Assembly: GCA_029948255.1 (NCBI GenBank)
Contig: JALIZF010001724.1
Span: 310,001-374,000, forward strand
Length of the DNA stretch: 64,000 nt
Source of the DNA: Telmatactis stephensoni
Taxonomy: Eukaryota; Cnidaria; Anthozoa; Actiniaria; Isophelliidae
Reading direction: 5' to 3'
Part shown: piece by piece, positions 35,929 to 48,330 of the stretch
Position numbering within the stretch: the first letter of the stretch is position 1
How the letters are laid out: every line of letters begins with the position of its first letter
The notes under the pieces: model-generated
Databases searched by the model: none
Seen by the model: only the letters and a program-made list of their open reading frames with translations
Told to the model about the DNA's origin: nothing
Translations under genes and position numbers: made by a program

Positions 35929-35999
35929 CACCACCAAAGTAGTGTAAAATAGACAACATTGAACAACCATTATATGAATGCCTACATGAAGTAGTTACC
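35924..35999 (-). repeat. Right terminal inverted repeat of the giant element
   Basis: The inverse of 21420-21497, ending GTAGTTACC. It is followed immediately by the duplicate TCAATATG. Confidence 0.85.
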
Positions 36000-36007
36000 T
36001 CAATATG

Positions 36008-36407
36008 GTGGACTTCGAATCGAACAACCAAGCCCTGTAGGATCACGGGACACTTGTACTTTGCGCGCGCAAAGCTCTTTGGGATGGATTTTTTTTCGAA
36101 AACCGCGAGCAACGCCTGGCATATTAATTGAGATCACCTGGATAGAGTACAACATGTTTGATCGCGAAAACTTGGAACAATATTCTCGATCAAACAGTCG
36201 AAGTTCATTGAAAAGGTTGTAGAACAGAGCTTGTTGTTCTCAATTTTTAAAGATCTTCCTCACCCAAAAACGATGCGTCCTTTTTTCAGGATCAGATCTT
36301 CTTTTGGCGAGGCTAAAAGAAGCAAAGCGCTTCCTTGGAGGAAAGCGCTGTCTTCTGAATTCGCCATATTACCTACGAGATAAACACTCTTAATACGCGT
36401 GCCCCCT
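36008..36407. other. Unassigned stretch
   Basis: No gene, repeat or TIR recognised between the giant element and the next inverted-repeat element. Confidence 0.4.
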
Positions 36408-36967
36408 ATAGTTTATAGTCTCCCTCGCAGCCGTGTTTAGCCTCGTCACGCAACGCTCCCTCGTAAAAACACGACTGCTTCACCAAGCGCTTCATTCCAT
36501 TCCAATTCGTTCACCAATCAGTGCTTGGCTCTCAAAATCAAGGAGCCATTCGCGCCAAAAGGTCTACATATAGCATTCCGTTGACTTGGAGAATAATTGG
36601 TTTAACCTCGGATCCCTAAACAACAGCTAGTTTACAAACACTTCACTTCGTTTCATTCGAAGTATCTGGTATCATTTGAGAAGTATAGAAAGAAGAAAGT
36701 TTTACTGATCTTCCATCTGTATATATCTTTTCGTATTGAAAAATTTGAAACTTATTTTTGGGAGTGCAATGTTTACTCTCTTTGTGGTGTTGACAGATAT
36801 AAAACTCATTTCCGGAACGCGGGAAATGGACTGCATGTTTGCTGATGTATCTTCTGACAACTGATACAATGGGAACGGAATGTAGCACTCATTGAAGCAG
36901 CCGTGTTTTTCGGAGGGAGCGTTGCGTGACGAGGCTAAACACGGCTGCGAGGGAGACTAATAGTTTA
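36408..36967. mobile_element. 544-bp MITE with long TIR and 8-bp TSD
   Basis: Element 36416-36959 is flanked by ATAGTTTA on both sides (36408-36415 and 36960-36967). Its ends are TAGTCTCCCTCGCAGCCGTG and the inverse, identical for about 48 bp and similar for about 70. The interior frames (for example 36643-36888) are not supported as genes. Confidence 0.9.
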
Positions 36968-37034
36968 CAACTAAAGTCGTTGGCTCATAAACATAGGACA
37001 GAACGCAACTGGAGCTTGAATTTCAGCGATTTAA

Positions 37035-37140
37035 TGGAAACAACATGTCAGCGATCCATGCCTGAGTAATTCCAGCGATCCGGCGATATCGTGAGCGATC
37101 ATGCATGAGCGATAGCGAGCGATTATATGGAAACCAGCCT
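37035..37140. mobile_element. Fragment of the GCGATC-rich element
   Basis: Related to 13429-13612 in inverse orientation. It has repeated GCGATC boxes and ends ATTATATGGAAACCAGCC. Confidence 0.5.
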
Positions 37141-37306
37141 ATAGATACCTTTTTTAACACCTAAGCCCGGGGGGGGGGGGGGGGGGGGGCTAGAAACCTG
37201 ACCCTGTTTAAGACACTCAAAAGTGAAAAAATTATACCCTGTTCAAGACAAAAGAGAAGAACATCGACCCTAGCCTCGTCATTCGATTCCGATCCGTTGC
37301 ATATAA

Positions 37307-38281
37307 TTACTCGTGCCCAGGCCTTTAGGCCGGGAACGAGTTATAAACTGCAAATGTTTTTTTTTTTTTTTTTTCCTGTGTTCGTCCTGAGGGACTTCTG
37401 ATTGGTTAAGAACGTACAAACAATGCCCTTCATTCATCACCTTTGAGCGAACGCAAGCCAGGAACTTTAGGAATGCAAGATGGCCGACTACAAATAAAAT
37501 AGCTTTCAGAGACAGGCTTTTCCTGCAGTACAACAATGTAATTTGGAGCTTTTAACTCGAGATATACCTATATACTTATAAGAGCTTCGGAATGGGCTGT
37601 TATTTTGAGCTTCATCTCCAATACTTTGACCAAATATCGAACTCTAAATGGAGTACTTGAAAGCCGAGGCCCTCGCGATAACGACTATTTCCTATGAGCT
37701 GGAAAACTACGAATTTCTCATCCTACATGTTGCTAAACGAACATACATAGAAGCAAGTCAATTATATTCCTCATTCAAGCATTCAAGAGATCTTGAGAGG
37801 TTTTTGTACTGAATTATAATTTTATATCGGAATGACATGAAACTAGATTCCATTGACCTTGTATTTCGCGTTTGGTCACGTAACGTCTTTTATTCATATA
37901 TAAAACATCCGAAACATGAACGAAAAGATACACGATTTGTTATTGTGTCAAATATACCGTTGTAGAAGTCTTTACAGCAAACAATTGAGATATATAGTGA
38001 AATAAGAAGTTGAATAAACTGGTATATTTTTGCATGTTGGAGATATTTAATACCCATGCATGATAATAGAAAAGGGCAAACACTAGTTGTTGACAGACAA
38101 ACTGACTAATCAAGATATTTTTTAGTTTAAGTTAGCCGATTCAAAAAAGGTCATTATGTTACGGTTAGCTATTTCCCGGAATGATGAAGAATGCGTGAAA
38201 CGGCTCGGGAAGAGTACGAACGGAGCTGGTCATTGGAGCCTCTCTTAAAAAGGGCACGAGTGAACGCACGTGTGCGTCTAG
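37307..38281. repeat. Tandem unit, copy 1 (about 975 bp)
   Basis: Starts TTACTCGTGCCCAGGCCTTT, an interrupted palindrome (ACTCGT...ACGAGT). It ends GCACGTGTGCGTCTAG, preceded by a GGGCACGAGT-type block. The next copy follows directly. Confidence 0.85.
37648..37812 (+). CDS. Small conserved ORF, copy 1 (54 codons)
   Basis: Starts MEYLKAEALA and ends RDLERFLY. It aligns without gaps to the ORF at 38678-38839, apart from one extra C-terminal residue, with substitutions scattered between. It is unrecognised. It may be an exon or peptide carried by the repeat, or a chance frame kept open by recent duplication. Confidence 0.35.
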   Translation: MEYLKAEALAITTISYELENYEFLILHVAKRTYIEASQLYSSFKHSRDLERFLY

Positions 38282-39263
38282 TTACTCGTGCCCAGGCCTT
38301 TAGGCCGGGAACGAGTTATAAAATGCAAATGTTTTTTTTTTCTCTTTTCTCCGCCAGAAGAGGCCTTTCTTGCGCAATCGGTCACGTGTTAAAGCTTCTG
38401 ATTGGTTAAGAGCGTAAGAAACAATGCCTTTCATTCATCACCTTTGAGCGAGTGCGAACTCTTCGAAGGTCTTCGAAGTGAACGCCAGTCAGGAACTTTA
38501 GGAATGCAAGATGGCGGACAGCCCAAAAAATGGCTTTCAGAGACAGGCTTTTCCAGCAGTGAGACAATAGAAAATGGAGCTTTTAACTCGAGATATACCT
38601 AGACACTTATAAGAGCTTCAGAATGGGCTGTTATTTTGAGCTTGATCTCCAATACTTTGACCAAATATCGAACTCCGATGGAGTACTTGAAAACTGAAGC
38701 TCTCGCGACTCGTAACAATTCCTTTGAGCTGGAAATCTACGAATTTCTCACCCTACATGTTGCTAAACGAACGCATATAGAGGCAAGTCAATTATATTTT
38801 TCATTCAAGCATTCAAGAGATCTTGAGACGTTTTTGTAATGAATTTTAACACAATTCTGGCCAGACAATTTATTTATATATTTTCATGGAATCAAGACTC
38901 TATTTGACCTGATGCGTTTGGTCACGTAATAGATAAAACATCTGAAACATGAACGCCGAAAAAATACACGATTTGTTATTGTGTCAAAAACGTCGTTGTA
39001 GAAGTCTTTACAGCAAACAATTGAGATATATAGTGAAATAAAAAGTTGAATAAACTGGTATATTTTTGCATGTTGGGATAAAGGCAAACACTAAGCTGCT
39101 GACAGACAAATTGACTAATCAGATATTCTCTAAAAAGGTCAAAAAAGGTCTTTATTATGTTACGGTTAAGTGAAGAATGCGTGAAACGGCTCGGGGAAGA
39201 GTACGCACGGGGCCGGTCACTGAAGGGCTCCCGGGGCACGAGTGAACGCACGTGTGCGTCTAG
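38282..39263. repeat. Tandem unit, copy 2 (about 982 bp)
   Basis: A diverged copy of 37307-38281 with the same start palindrome and the same GCACGTGTGCGTCTAG end. Several indels distinguish the copies (for example a 38340-38400 segment with CTCTTTTCTCCGCC), so the duplication is not brand new. Confidence 0.85.
38678..38839 (+). CDS. Small conserved ORF, copy 2 (53 codons)
   Basis: Starts MEYLKTEALA and carries HVAKRTHIEASQLYFSFKHS. It shares most residues with the copy-1 ORF. The reading frame is open for 14 more codons upstream. The function is unknown. Confidence 0.35.
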   Translation: MEYLKTEALATRNNSFELEIYEFLTLHVAKRTHIEASQLYFSFKHSRDLETFL

Positions 39264-39769
39264 TTAGAAAAAAAAGGGCTGAGGAAGCGCTCTTTTGTTT
39301 ATTTTGAATATAGTACACTATCTAAGACACAAAAAGATGATATGGCTTGGGATCTCGTCAAAATTATAGATCCTGTTTAAGACAATTTTGGGTAAAATGT
39401 ATACCCTGTTCAAGACAGCAGGGCCAAAAACCATACCCTATCCAGCGGCACATACCCGTATAGCAAATATATGGGAGTACCCCCCCTCCCCCCTCCCCCC
39501 CGGCACCTAAGACAATTATTCACAGGTCTCTATCATTGCAATTTCACCGTTCGTCTCATTTCGATGCAAAGGCATGGCAATTGTTCAAAAGGAAAACCTT
39601 CATAGCACTCAGTTGGTGTAATGTATTTAAAAAATCTATTGTTTTCAATTGTCTTTCGTTCTACTGTATTATGTGTTTTCTATTATATCTTTATGAATAT
39701 ATCACATCAACCGCGTGCTACGTAGTCTCTCCCATTGTTCAAAGCGCCGATCAGTCAGATCACCTCAGG

Positions 39770-39910
39770 TCCCTGTCAAAGGTATTATATGGCTACAAAA
39801 CCTTGCTTGTACTGGTACAGAAGCGTCCATTGCAAGTTGTAGTCATCGTGGATGGGGATATACAGGCTGTTTCCATAACGAGGACGTTGGTGTCACGTGC
39901 CTCAAGAGTG
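39770..39910 (+). pseudogene. SRCR exon, C-terminal half (unit A)
   Basis: Reads VKGIIWLQNLACTGTEASIA, then CSHRGWGYTGCFHNEDVGVTC, ending at donor AGTG|GTAGGT. This is the C-terminal part of a group A scavenger-receptor Cys-rich domain. The N-terminal half (C1-C2 with the GxVEV...CRMLGY motifs) has decayed beyond recognition upstream. Confidence 0.7.
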
Positions 39911-40067
39911 GTAGGTTATAAAGACAACATGATTTATTAATTATTTTCATATCATTTATTTGTTCCATTTACCTACACATACCTTAAACATAGCTTCGTC
40001 AGGATTTCAGTGAAACACGTAACATGACAATAATTATAACAATCTGTTGCTTGTCTTGCTTTTGCAG

Positions 40068-40180
40068 TCGCTGCTCCTCAATTTACAGTAAGCCCTACAA
40101 CGGTTGGACTGGCTTGCACTGCTGATCTTGTCATTAATCATGCTTCGATGAGCGCCGAAGAAAAGAAGTTGATAAAGTAG
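40068..40180 (+). CDS. Short exon following SRCR unit A
   Basis: The acceptor TTTTGCAG| joins in phase 1 to unit A. It encodes V-A-A-P-Q-F-T-V-S then TTVGLACTADLVINHASM and a TAG. The AAA|GTAGGT at the end is also a plausible donor, so the exon may continue. Paralogues lie at 48122, 49185 and about 50080. The peptide is unrecognised. Confidence 0.5.
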
Positions 40181-41560
40181 GTCAAAGAGGTTACACCTAT
40201 TTACTAAAATAGTGCACTAGTTCGAATACATTGAAAATTTCTAAGGATATGGGTATCAATGTAGTATACAGTGGACTACTTTTAAATAGACGTTTGTTTG
40301 TTTATCAGGTTTTATGAAATACAAATTCACTCTTGAAACGTGCGATAATAATCGTTCCATGTTACACAGCGTCACAACGTAGCGCAAATTTGTATCGCAA
40401 ATTCTAAGAACTAAATTGAATGGTTTAATGAAAAAGGAAAATGATTCACTTTGAATTTTTGGATTTTTGACCAATTTTCCCCCCCCAAAAAAAACATTTT
40501 TAAAGCTTGTTTTAAGCCTCAGAATATTTAATCTAATTGTCAGAAAAATTATTATCGGTACAAATTTCAAGTATCAAAAACAAATGGCTACAAATTTCGG
40601 CACAGGGTTTTGATGTAAGAAAACGCGGCGATTAAAATTCATGCTCAACAAACAAATCAATAGGTATGAACACCTTAATCACTATTTGTACAGATAATTC
40701 TGGATATCTGTGTCAATGTCATGTGTACTTCAATATGTGGATACTGTATGTGATGATATATGGGACGATAAGCACGACGCTTCATTATTAGCTATAGTTT
40801 AGGATACGCTGCATGGATTTTGACGCTGGACAAGGATTTAAGTTTAGAGAAATAGAAGGAAGAGTATGTTATATTGGTTGCAGCGTTTGAAATAGGTGGA
40901 ATAGAGTGGTAAATTAGTAGAAAAATTAAAATTAAGTTAGTATAATAAAAATAGTAAAAATCTGTGAACTGTTTAAAATTACAATGAAGTATAACTAAAA
41001 ATAATTAAAAGAAAGAGGGCCTAATCATGTGATTATTATGACATACAACTGCTTGCTTACAAAGCAGAAGATCCGCTGGATCAGATACAGCGGAAGAAAA
41101 GCATTATGGGCATCCATGAAAAATTTGCACAGCACCCGTCCCCTACTCTTAGTCGTAGAAATTTCTCATAAGTGCTGAGCCCCCCTCGCTAACAGGCCAC
41201 AGACGGCACCGATTGCCTTCGTTACAGTTCAAAACTCGCCGAAATGGCCTTGTTGGCTTGGGGAATGCATCACAGAACGACCAGAGAAGCCTCAATACTC
41301 CAGAGATCACAGTTGAATCTTGTCTCCGTAATTACTGTGACTCTTTCTTCGTAAAGTCGCTTCCCACTCCTGAGTTCTTCCAGGAGATTGTCTCCGCCGT
41401 CTTTTCTTGCTTAATGATGCAAGCCAAGCGACTTCTGTGCTACAAAATGACTCGGAAAAGCACTTAGAAGCTGAATTCAGGCCACGATCAGTACGCTCAC
41501 CGAACGTAAAGCCTAGAATTCGTCAGGCGTCACTGTATAATTGAGCCTTCAGTCTTCTAG
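40181..41560. other. Intergenic stretch
   Basis: No supported gene. An 84-codon frame at 41213-41467 has unremarkable composition and no motif. Confidence 0.4.
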
Positions 41561-41589
41561 AACAGCACCAAATTGACAGTTACCTTGAC

Positions 41590-41930
41590 AACTATTGTTT
41601 GTCTTTCCTGTTTTTTTTTCTTTTCTTTTTTTCTTTTTCTTCTCTCTTTTTCTCTTTCACAAACCCATTTTTCCTGTTTTTCTTTCTTTTCTCTTTCTTA
41701 TTTCTCGGTTAATTCTTTTTTAAAGTTTGTTTTTGATTCCCATTTAATTGGCAAAGAAATCCGAACAACTGTTGTCTTTCTTTGCCGTCTTACTTTCTCT
41801 CTCACAAAACGCGCCCTTCGGTTTTTCTGTTCCTTTTTCTTTCTTTTCTCTCTCTGTTTTTTTTTTTTTTTTTTTCCTTTTTCTTTTGAGAGTTTTGTTG
41901 TTGTGCTTGTTCTCTCTCCTTTCTTCGCCG
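41590..41930. repeat. Pyrimidine-rich (TTTC)-type tract
   Basis: About 340 bp strongly biased to T and C on the plus strand. Overlapping Phe/Ser/Leu-rich frames are composition artefacts. Confidence 0.8.
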
Positions 41931-42129
41931 AGAAATGACCAAAGAAACGCTAAAGATTGCTGTTAAAGCGGCAAATCTTGAAGATGGTACATCAAAGGGG
42001 TCTTAGTAAAGAAGACCCCTTTTGTGTGAACACCGCTCATATATATATGGAAAGTCCCATGCATGTAAGACAAAACATTATTATATATGATGAAACATGA
42101 TCATATGTATTTTTGAAAGCAAGTTTGTT

Positions 42130-43570
42130 TAATCGTTTTAATAAATGTAGTTCTGTTGAGATTTTTTAGTTGGGTACCTATATCATTCCAGATGGAAGTG
42201 CCAGAGACCTTCAAGGAGGATTTACCGTAGTTAGTCGAAATCGAGGGGAGATGATAATTCAGAGTGGAATAACGTGTTTGATGTGAATGAATATTAGAAA
42301 TTTTTTATAAAATAATTTGAGAACGGAGCTGGAAGCAAATTGTTATGAAAATCATACATAAAAATTGCAATTTGAGTATAAACTATATTGTAAATGATAT
42401 TTGATTGATTGTTTAATTAGTCCTTTGATTTTAGATAGTATCTTAGTTACCATACATTTATTTGTTTGTTTAAGTAATAGAATATTTTAGCGTCCCCACG
42501 CGCATATAAGAACCCGTTTTAGCGTCCTTTTAGTTAGTTCGTAGCGTGGGATTTATAGTCGAGTTTTTGGATAACCTTTGGTAAAGCGGGACAGATATGT
42601 AAGTATCTTTTAATTATTGTATTATTACTATTCTTCGGAACATTTGAATAAGTTTTGTGTGGGCACATGTACAATACCCACTTTTATGCCTTTTATATGA
42701 TCAATGTATTATTCATAGTTATGAAAGTTTATAATTGTTGAATGTATTGAAATGCCCTCGAAGGCATATGATTATATTTTATGATGCATGGTTCTATGCA
42801 ATCTTTATGATATATTGTATATATATTGATTAGAAATTCGTTGTATTGTATCCTAGTTTACGTTCGTTTCAACACTTGTTTCAAGTCCTAATAAACACCG
42901 TTAACCCTCCAATCTGGTTTTCCGTGTACAATTTTGACCGAAACACTAGTTAGACGCGGCCAGTAAAGTATCCCTGCAACATATATCTTGAAATTGTAAA
43001 ATTCCTAAAAAAATTATATAGAGGTGAAGCGTGAGCTCGATAATCAGAAAAAGTCATAATTCGAATGGCTTTATTATTAAGAACATTGAGTTGGTTTAAT
43101 CTAGATTTGTAAGTGTTTCCCCATGTTAGAGCACCATAATGTAGATACGGATAAATTAACGAAAAGTAGACCATTCTTAGTGTGCCCATATCAACATAAT
43201 GCCTCAATTTAGAAAGTACACCAATATTTTTGGAAACCTTTTTGCAAACGACATTAATTTGGTATTTCCACGTAAGGCTTTGATCGATGTAAATGCCTAG
43301 ATATTTGATTACATCCGTCTGCTCAAGTTGTGCATCATTAATTTGAATATTGCAGGAATGCTCTATAGAATTCTTCTTTGAAGATGAAATTATCATAAAT
43401 TTGGATTTCTTGATATTCAAAGAAAGTTTGTTAGCTCTTATCCAATCCGACACATGCTGGAGCTCAGTATTTGCTAATTCATTTAAGTGATTAAGATTCT
43501 TGTGCTCAAGCCAGAAAAAGATTTGTATCGTCTGCGAATAAACGAATTTTTAAAAGAGAACTACAGTTAC
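42130..43570 (-). mobile_element. Decayed CR1/Jockey-like LINE, split by an insertion
   Basis: From 43570 downward the minus strand shows GVPQGSV, then FADDTNLFLA and a frame break. An open 167-codon frame (43453-42950) follows with KYLGIYIDQSLTWK and LIYPYLHYGALTWGN. The 3' tail (STNYGKSSLKVSGTSIWNDI) lies at about 42240-42150. The RT core between GVPQGS and FADD is deleted, and about 550 bp of foreign DNA separates the tail from the body. Confidence 0.8.
42460..42945 (+). mobile_element. Possible solo LTR inside the LINE
   Basis: This segment interrupts the LINE. It holds GCGCATATAAGAACCC (TATA-like), a late AATAAA and an end in ...CCGAAACA. These are LTR-like features, but no matching TG start or 5-bp duplication was confirmed. 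Confidence 0.3.
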
Positions 43571-45045
43571 AGATCCTTGAGGTACTCCACAAATTGTTGT
43601 GACATAATTAGAGATTATGAATCTCAAAACCATGAAACCCAAACACCATGAAGTGGCGTTTGTGAATAGAAAAAAATTCCACTCTATTAAGTATCCAAAT
43701 ATGTGGAAATGACAGATTGATGATTACAGATGTTGTGGCAAAATGTCCTGGGTTAGTCCATGACTCGCGAATATATAAAACACACACTCTTTTTAAAAGG
43801 CATTGCCTTGTTTGCCAAATAAATAGTGTGATTTTAGGTGATAGTGGTTATCCGTTATTAAATTGGCTGTTAGTCCATATTGTATAATATCAAGCTATAA
43901 CAGTAGCCGAAAAACGATATAACAAGGCTCACAGATGTGCACGCTCCGTTATCAAAAAGAATAATAGGCATCCTAAAGAGACGCTGGGCTTGCCTAAATG
44001 AACTCAGAATGAGTTGGCAAGTGCTGGCAAGTGCTGGCAAGTGCTGGCAAGTGTTGTGAAATAATTTTGGCATGCTGTATATTACATACCTTTTGTCGTG
44101 GTTCATACCAATTAATGACGAAGAGGCGGGGCAGAAGGACGACAATGGTAGTAACTGCTTTTATGATGACCAAGGAAGAGAGGAAACAGAAGCTAGAAGG
44201 AAAACAAAAACGGGCAGAGTTTATCCGATCTTTCTTCTAAGTTGTGTTATAGCTTTTAATGAAGTTTGAGATTCTAGCTCAACAGTAGCCGATCGGGTGA
44301 CAGAATAAACAAAAAGAACGCAAATTGAATTTAAAAGAAAAATGTATGTCTTCAATTTATTCTGTTTTGCTTGTTTACGTGTAGCCTGAAGTATGAAAGT
44401 CTAGGGAACACTTAGACTTACGGGACCTCATGGGCACCCGTAAATCTACGTGCCCTTAACAGATACTCGCAAAGCGTTTATGCAACAGCTGTAAATTCCG
44501 TTGCATAATCAGCACTTAAGTGGTCTCTTACGAAAATCTTACGCATTAGTACTTTAGTGAAACTCTTAAGAAACAACGTAAGATATTTTATGCAACACCC
44601 TTAAGTTAAGGTCACACTTAAGTACGATATTAAGTTTTATGCAACCGGCCCCTGGGCCTTATTGATGAACGCCGTCAAGATTAAATTGAAAAAACTGGTA
44701 CAGTACATACATGGCATTCTTATCAGAGGTTATCAAGTAATATTATGCCGATAGTATAAGCCAAATCAGAGTTTAAGAATCGTTTCTAATGCGCATGCGA
44801 TTTTATCCCGAATGCCTCACCATCTTTTGTTTGATCAAAAGCAAAAGAAGGATTAAACAAAAGAAGGTGGGAAGTTCAGGGATAAAATCGCATGCGCACT
44901 GAAAACGATTCTTAAACTCTGAACTGGTTTATAATACACTTAAGCTAGCTTGAGAAAATCACATATTTATTCAAACTATAGTTAAAACTCTAAAAATCTA
45001 TGATGTGGACATAGTAATGATTGTGAATGTTATATGTTTTGACCA
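43571..45045. other. Intergenic stretch with small repeats
   Basis: Contains four tandem GGCAAGTGCT units (44015-44055) and a hairpin element at 44754-44937. No gene is supported. Confidence 0.5.
44754..44937. mobile_element. Hairpin-type MITE
   Basis: Inverted arms of about 75 bp around a short loop: TCAGAGTTTAAGAATCGTTT, then GCGCATGCGATTTTATCCC and CTTTTGTTT, each matched by its inverse on the right. The outermost GTATAAGCC/GGTTTATAATAC also pair imperfectly. No ORF. Confidence 0.7.
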
Positions 45046-45356
45046 CCAGAACATATTGGTTCTTAATGATGCTAAGACCGAAGTCATCCATTTTTACTCG
45101 AATTTTGTCAAGGACCATTTCAACTATCCAAGGTAATCGTTGATCGGACATCCATCGTGCCATCCCAATGTACCAGGAACCTTGTTATCTTGTTTGACAA
45201 GCATCTCAAACGAAGTCATACATAAGTAATATCTGTGAGAGCTACCATTGCAATGTCTAACATCAGCAAGATCAGGAAATACCTTGACGCTGCCACGATT
45301 GAGCAACTCGTCCATGCCTTTATTACGTCTGTCCACATTTGCATGCAAAGATCTCC

Positions 45357-45455
<99 letters not shown>

Positions 45456-46722
45456 ATGAATGAATGAATGAATGAATGAATGAATGAATGAATGAATGAA
45501 TGAATGAATGAATGAATGAATGAATAAATAAATATTCACTACAAGTCTATAAAGAAATTATTTGTGGAACAAATAATATTTTATGGCGAGAAAAACGCTT
45601 TGTATTCTCAATTAACTTCCGGTGACATCAGCATGACGTTGGAGGGGGTTGGGGTATTGCATTAATTCCAACCCCTATAGGCCATGTTTTTCCCGCCTTG
45701 GTGATTAGTGGGCAGCTTGTCACAGCCATCTCTAGATCTACTTGTGTTGTACCTTCGCGACAAGCTCAGCACATATTGCATGTCAGAATTGTGTTGCTTC
45801 ATTTATTGTTTTTTGATATATATTTGAAAATATATTTTCTTTTTTATTAACTTTGTCTAATCACTTCTTCTAACAAATTCAGTGAGAAAGTGTTTTTAGA
45901 AAGGTTTTTGCAACAGCACAAGGAGCGTCGCCGTCACTCGCCAAAGCCAATACTTCAAAATCGAGAAACTCCTGTAAAATCAACTCTTTTTTCAGAAAAC
46001 TAAAACAGTATAACTTAAACATTTTTCTCAACTCAAATACTAACACTGAGCATTAGGAAAGTAAAAGTTAGTACCTAAAAAAAGCCAATTTGCACTTCTA
46101 GCTACCCCATTTTTTTATTTAAACAGTTCGCTATTCGTGACATGTAAACCAAAACAACTCTCGCTCTTTTCCCGGAAAAGCCTATCAAGTGTTTTCCTCG
46201 TTTCCTGATTGGTTGGGAATCTCTATCCTCTATTCTGATTAGTTATATTTCTCACATGCACGTGAAAAGTGTTATACGCGACGCTGATTGGATATATCAC
46301 TATTTTTCACTTGTGAAAATATAAATATAGAATTATGTTTATAAGGTTTACTGCATAGAATTCTCGTAATATATGTATGTAATAAAATAGTTCACTTTAT
46401 GACTTGCCAAACACTGAGCTTGATAAATTACAGCATATACAAAACTCTGCTTCTCGACTGGTATAGCTTACTGAATGTCATGCATTCACACATTACACCT
46501 GTACTAGAGAGGCTTCATTGGAAAAGGATAACTTTCAAATGTTTCTGTTGATGTACAGAGTTAATAAAAATTAAATTCTGCACCGAGCTATTTATCTGAG
46601 CTAATGAAAAGATATAACCCCTCACGCACCTTGCGTTCTTCCCAAATGTCCCAAACGTCCTTTCTTCAAGAACCGTACTGAACCTTTGGCAATGGAGCTT
46701 TCTCTGTGGTTGGTCCCAAGTT
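45046..46722 (+). mobile_element. Decayed CR1-like LINE reverse transcriptase, plus strand
   Basis: 45046-45350 reads, with frame changes, LNDAKTEVIHFYSNFVKDH, then ISKIRKYLDAATIEQLVHAF. 46389-46722 reads DLPNTELDKLQHIQNSASRL, then ITPVLERLHW and finally AFSVVGPK. These are consecutive parts of one RT C-terminal half, separated by a microsatellite and other inserted DNA. The LINE text stops abruptly at the start of SRCR unit B. Confidence 0.7.
45358..45535. repeat. AAAT/GAAT microsatellite
   Basis: About 98 bp of AAAT repeats passing into about 75 bp of GAAT repeats. Confidence 0.97.
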
Positions 46723-48234
<1,512 letters not shown>

Positions 48235-48330
48235 GTCAAAATAGAACAGGAAAAGCTAAAATGACATGTTAATGATCAACAGTATTGTTGAAATAGTTTC
48301 CTTCTTCATCATGTCTTACTAAATACTCAA

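Larger units (their letters stand above)
21412..36007. mobile_element. Giant (14.58 kb) foldback-like element with internal minisatellites
   Basis: Element 21420-35999 is flanked by the 8-bp direct repeat TCAATATG (21412-21419 and 36000-36007). The first and last 76 bp are inverted copies with about five mismatches: GGTAACTACTT...TGTAGGC, then CATATAATGGTTGTTCAATG and TCTATTTTACACTACTTTGG. Behind each end lies an array of the same 20-bp unit, in inverse orientation on the two sides, separated by an 0.8-kb spacer with no transposase. The structure fits a non-autonomous foldback transposon whose long inverted repeats have become minisatellite arrays. The superfamily is uncertain, though 8-bp duplication points to hAT. 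Confidence 0.85.
37158..39511. mobile_element. G/C-tailed MITE with 8-bp TSD, carrying a nested 2-kb insertion
   Basis: Outer element 37166-39503 is flanked by CACCTAAG on both sides (37158-37165 and 39504-39511). Its left part (37166-37275) and right part (39264-39503) match the 62908-63463 element in inverse orientation, with shared phrases ACCCTGTTTAAGACA and TATATGGGAGTACCC. The ends are poly-G/poly-C runs, including 21 G at the left. The middle 2 kb is foreign and consists of two tandem units. Confidence 0.85.

Noticed and set aside
37307..39263. Definite Helitron pair
   Set aside because: The palindrome plus CTAG-T end is suggestive, but the palindrome is directly adjacent to CTAG, the 5' TC is preceded by C, and no Rep/helicase is present. 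It is kept only as a hypothesis.
41573..41966. Phe/Ser-rich proteins
   Set aside because: Overlapping frames in a pyrimidine-rich low-complexity tract.
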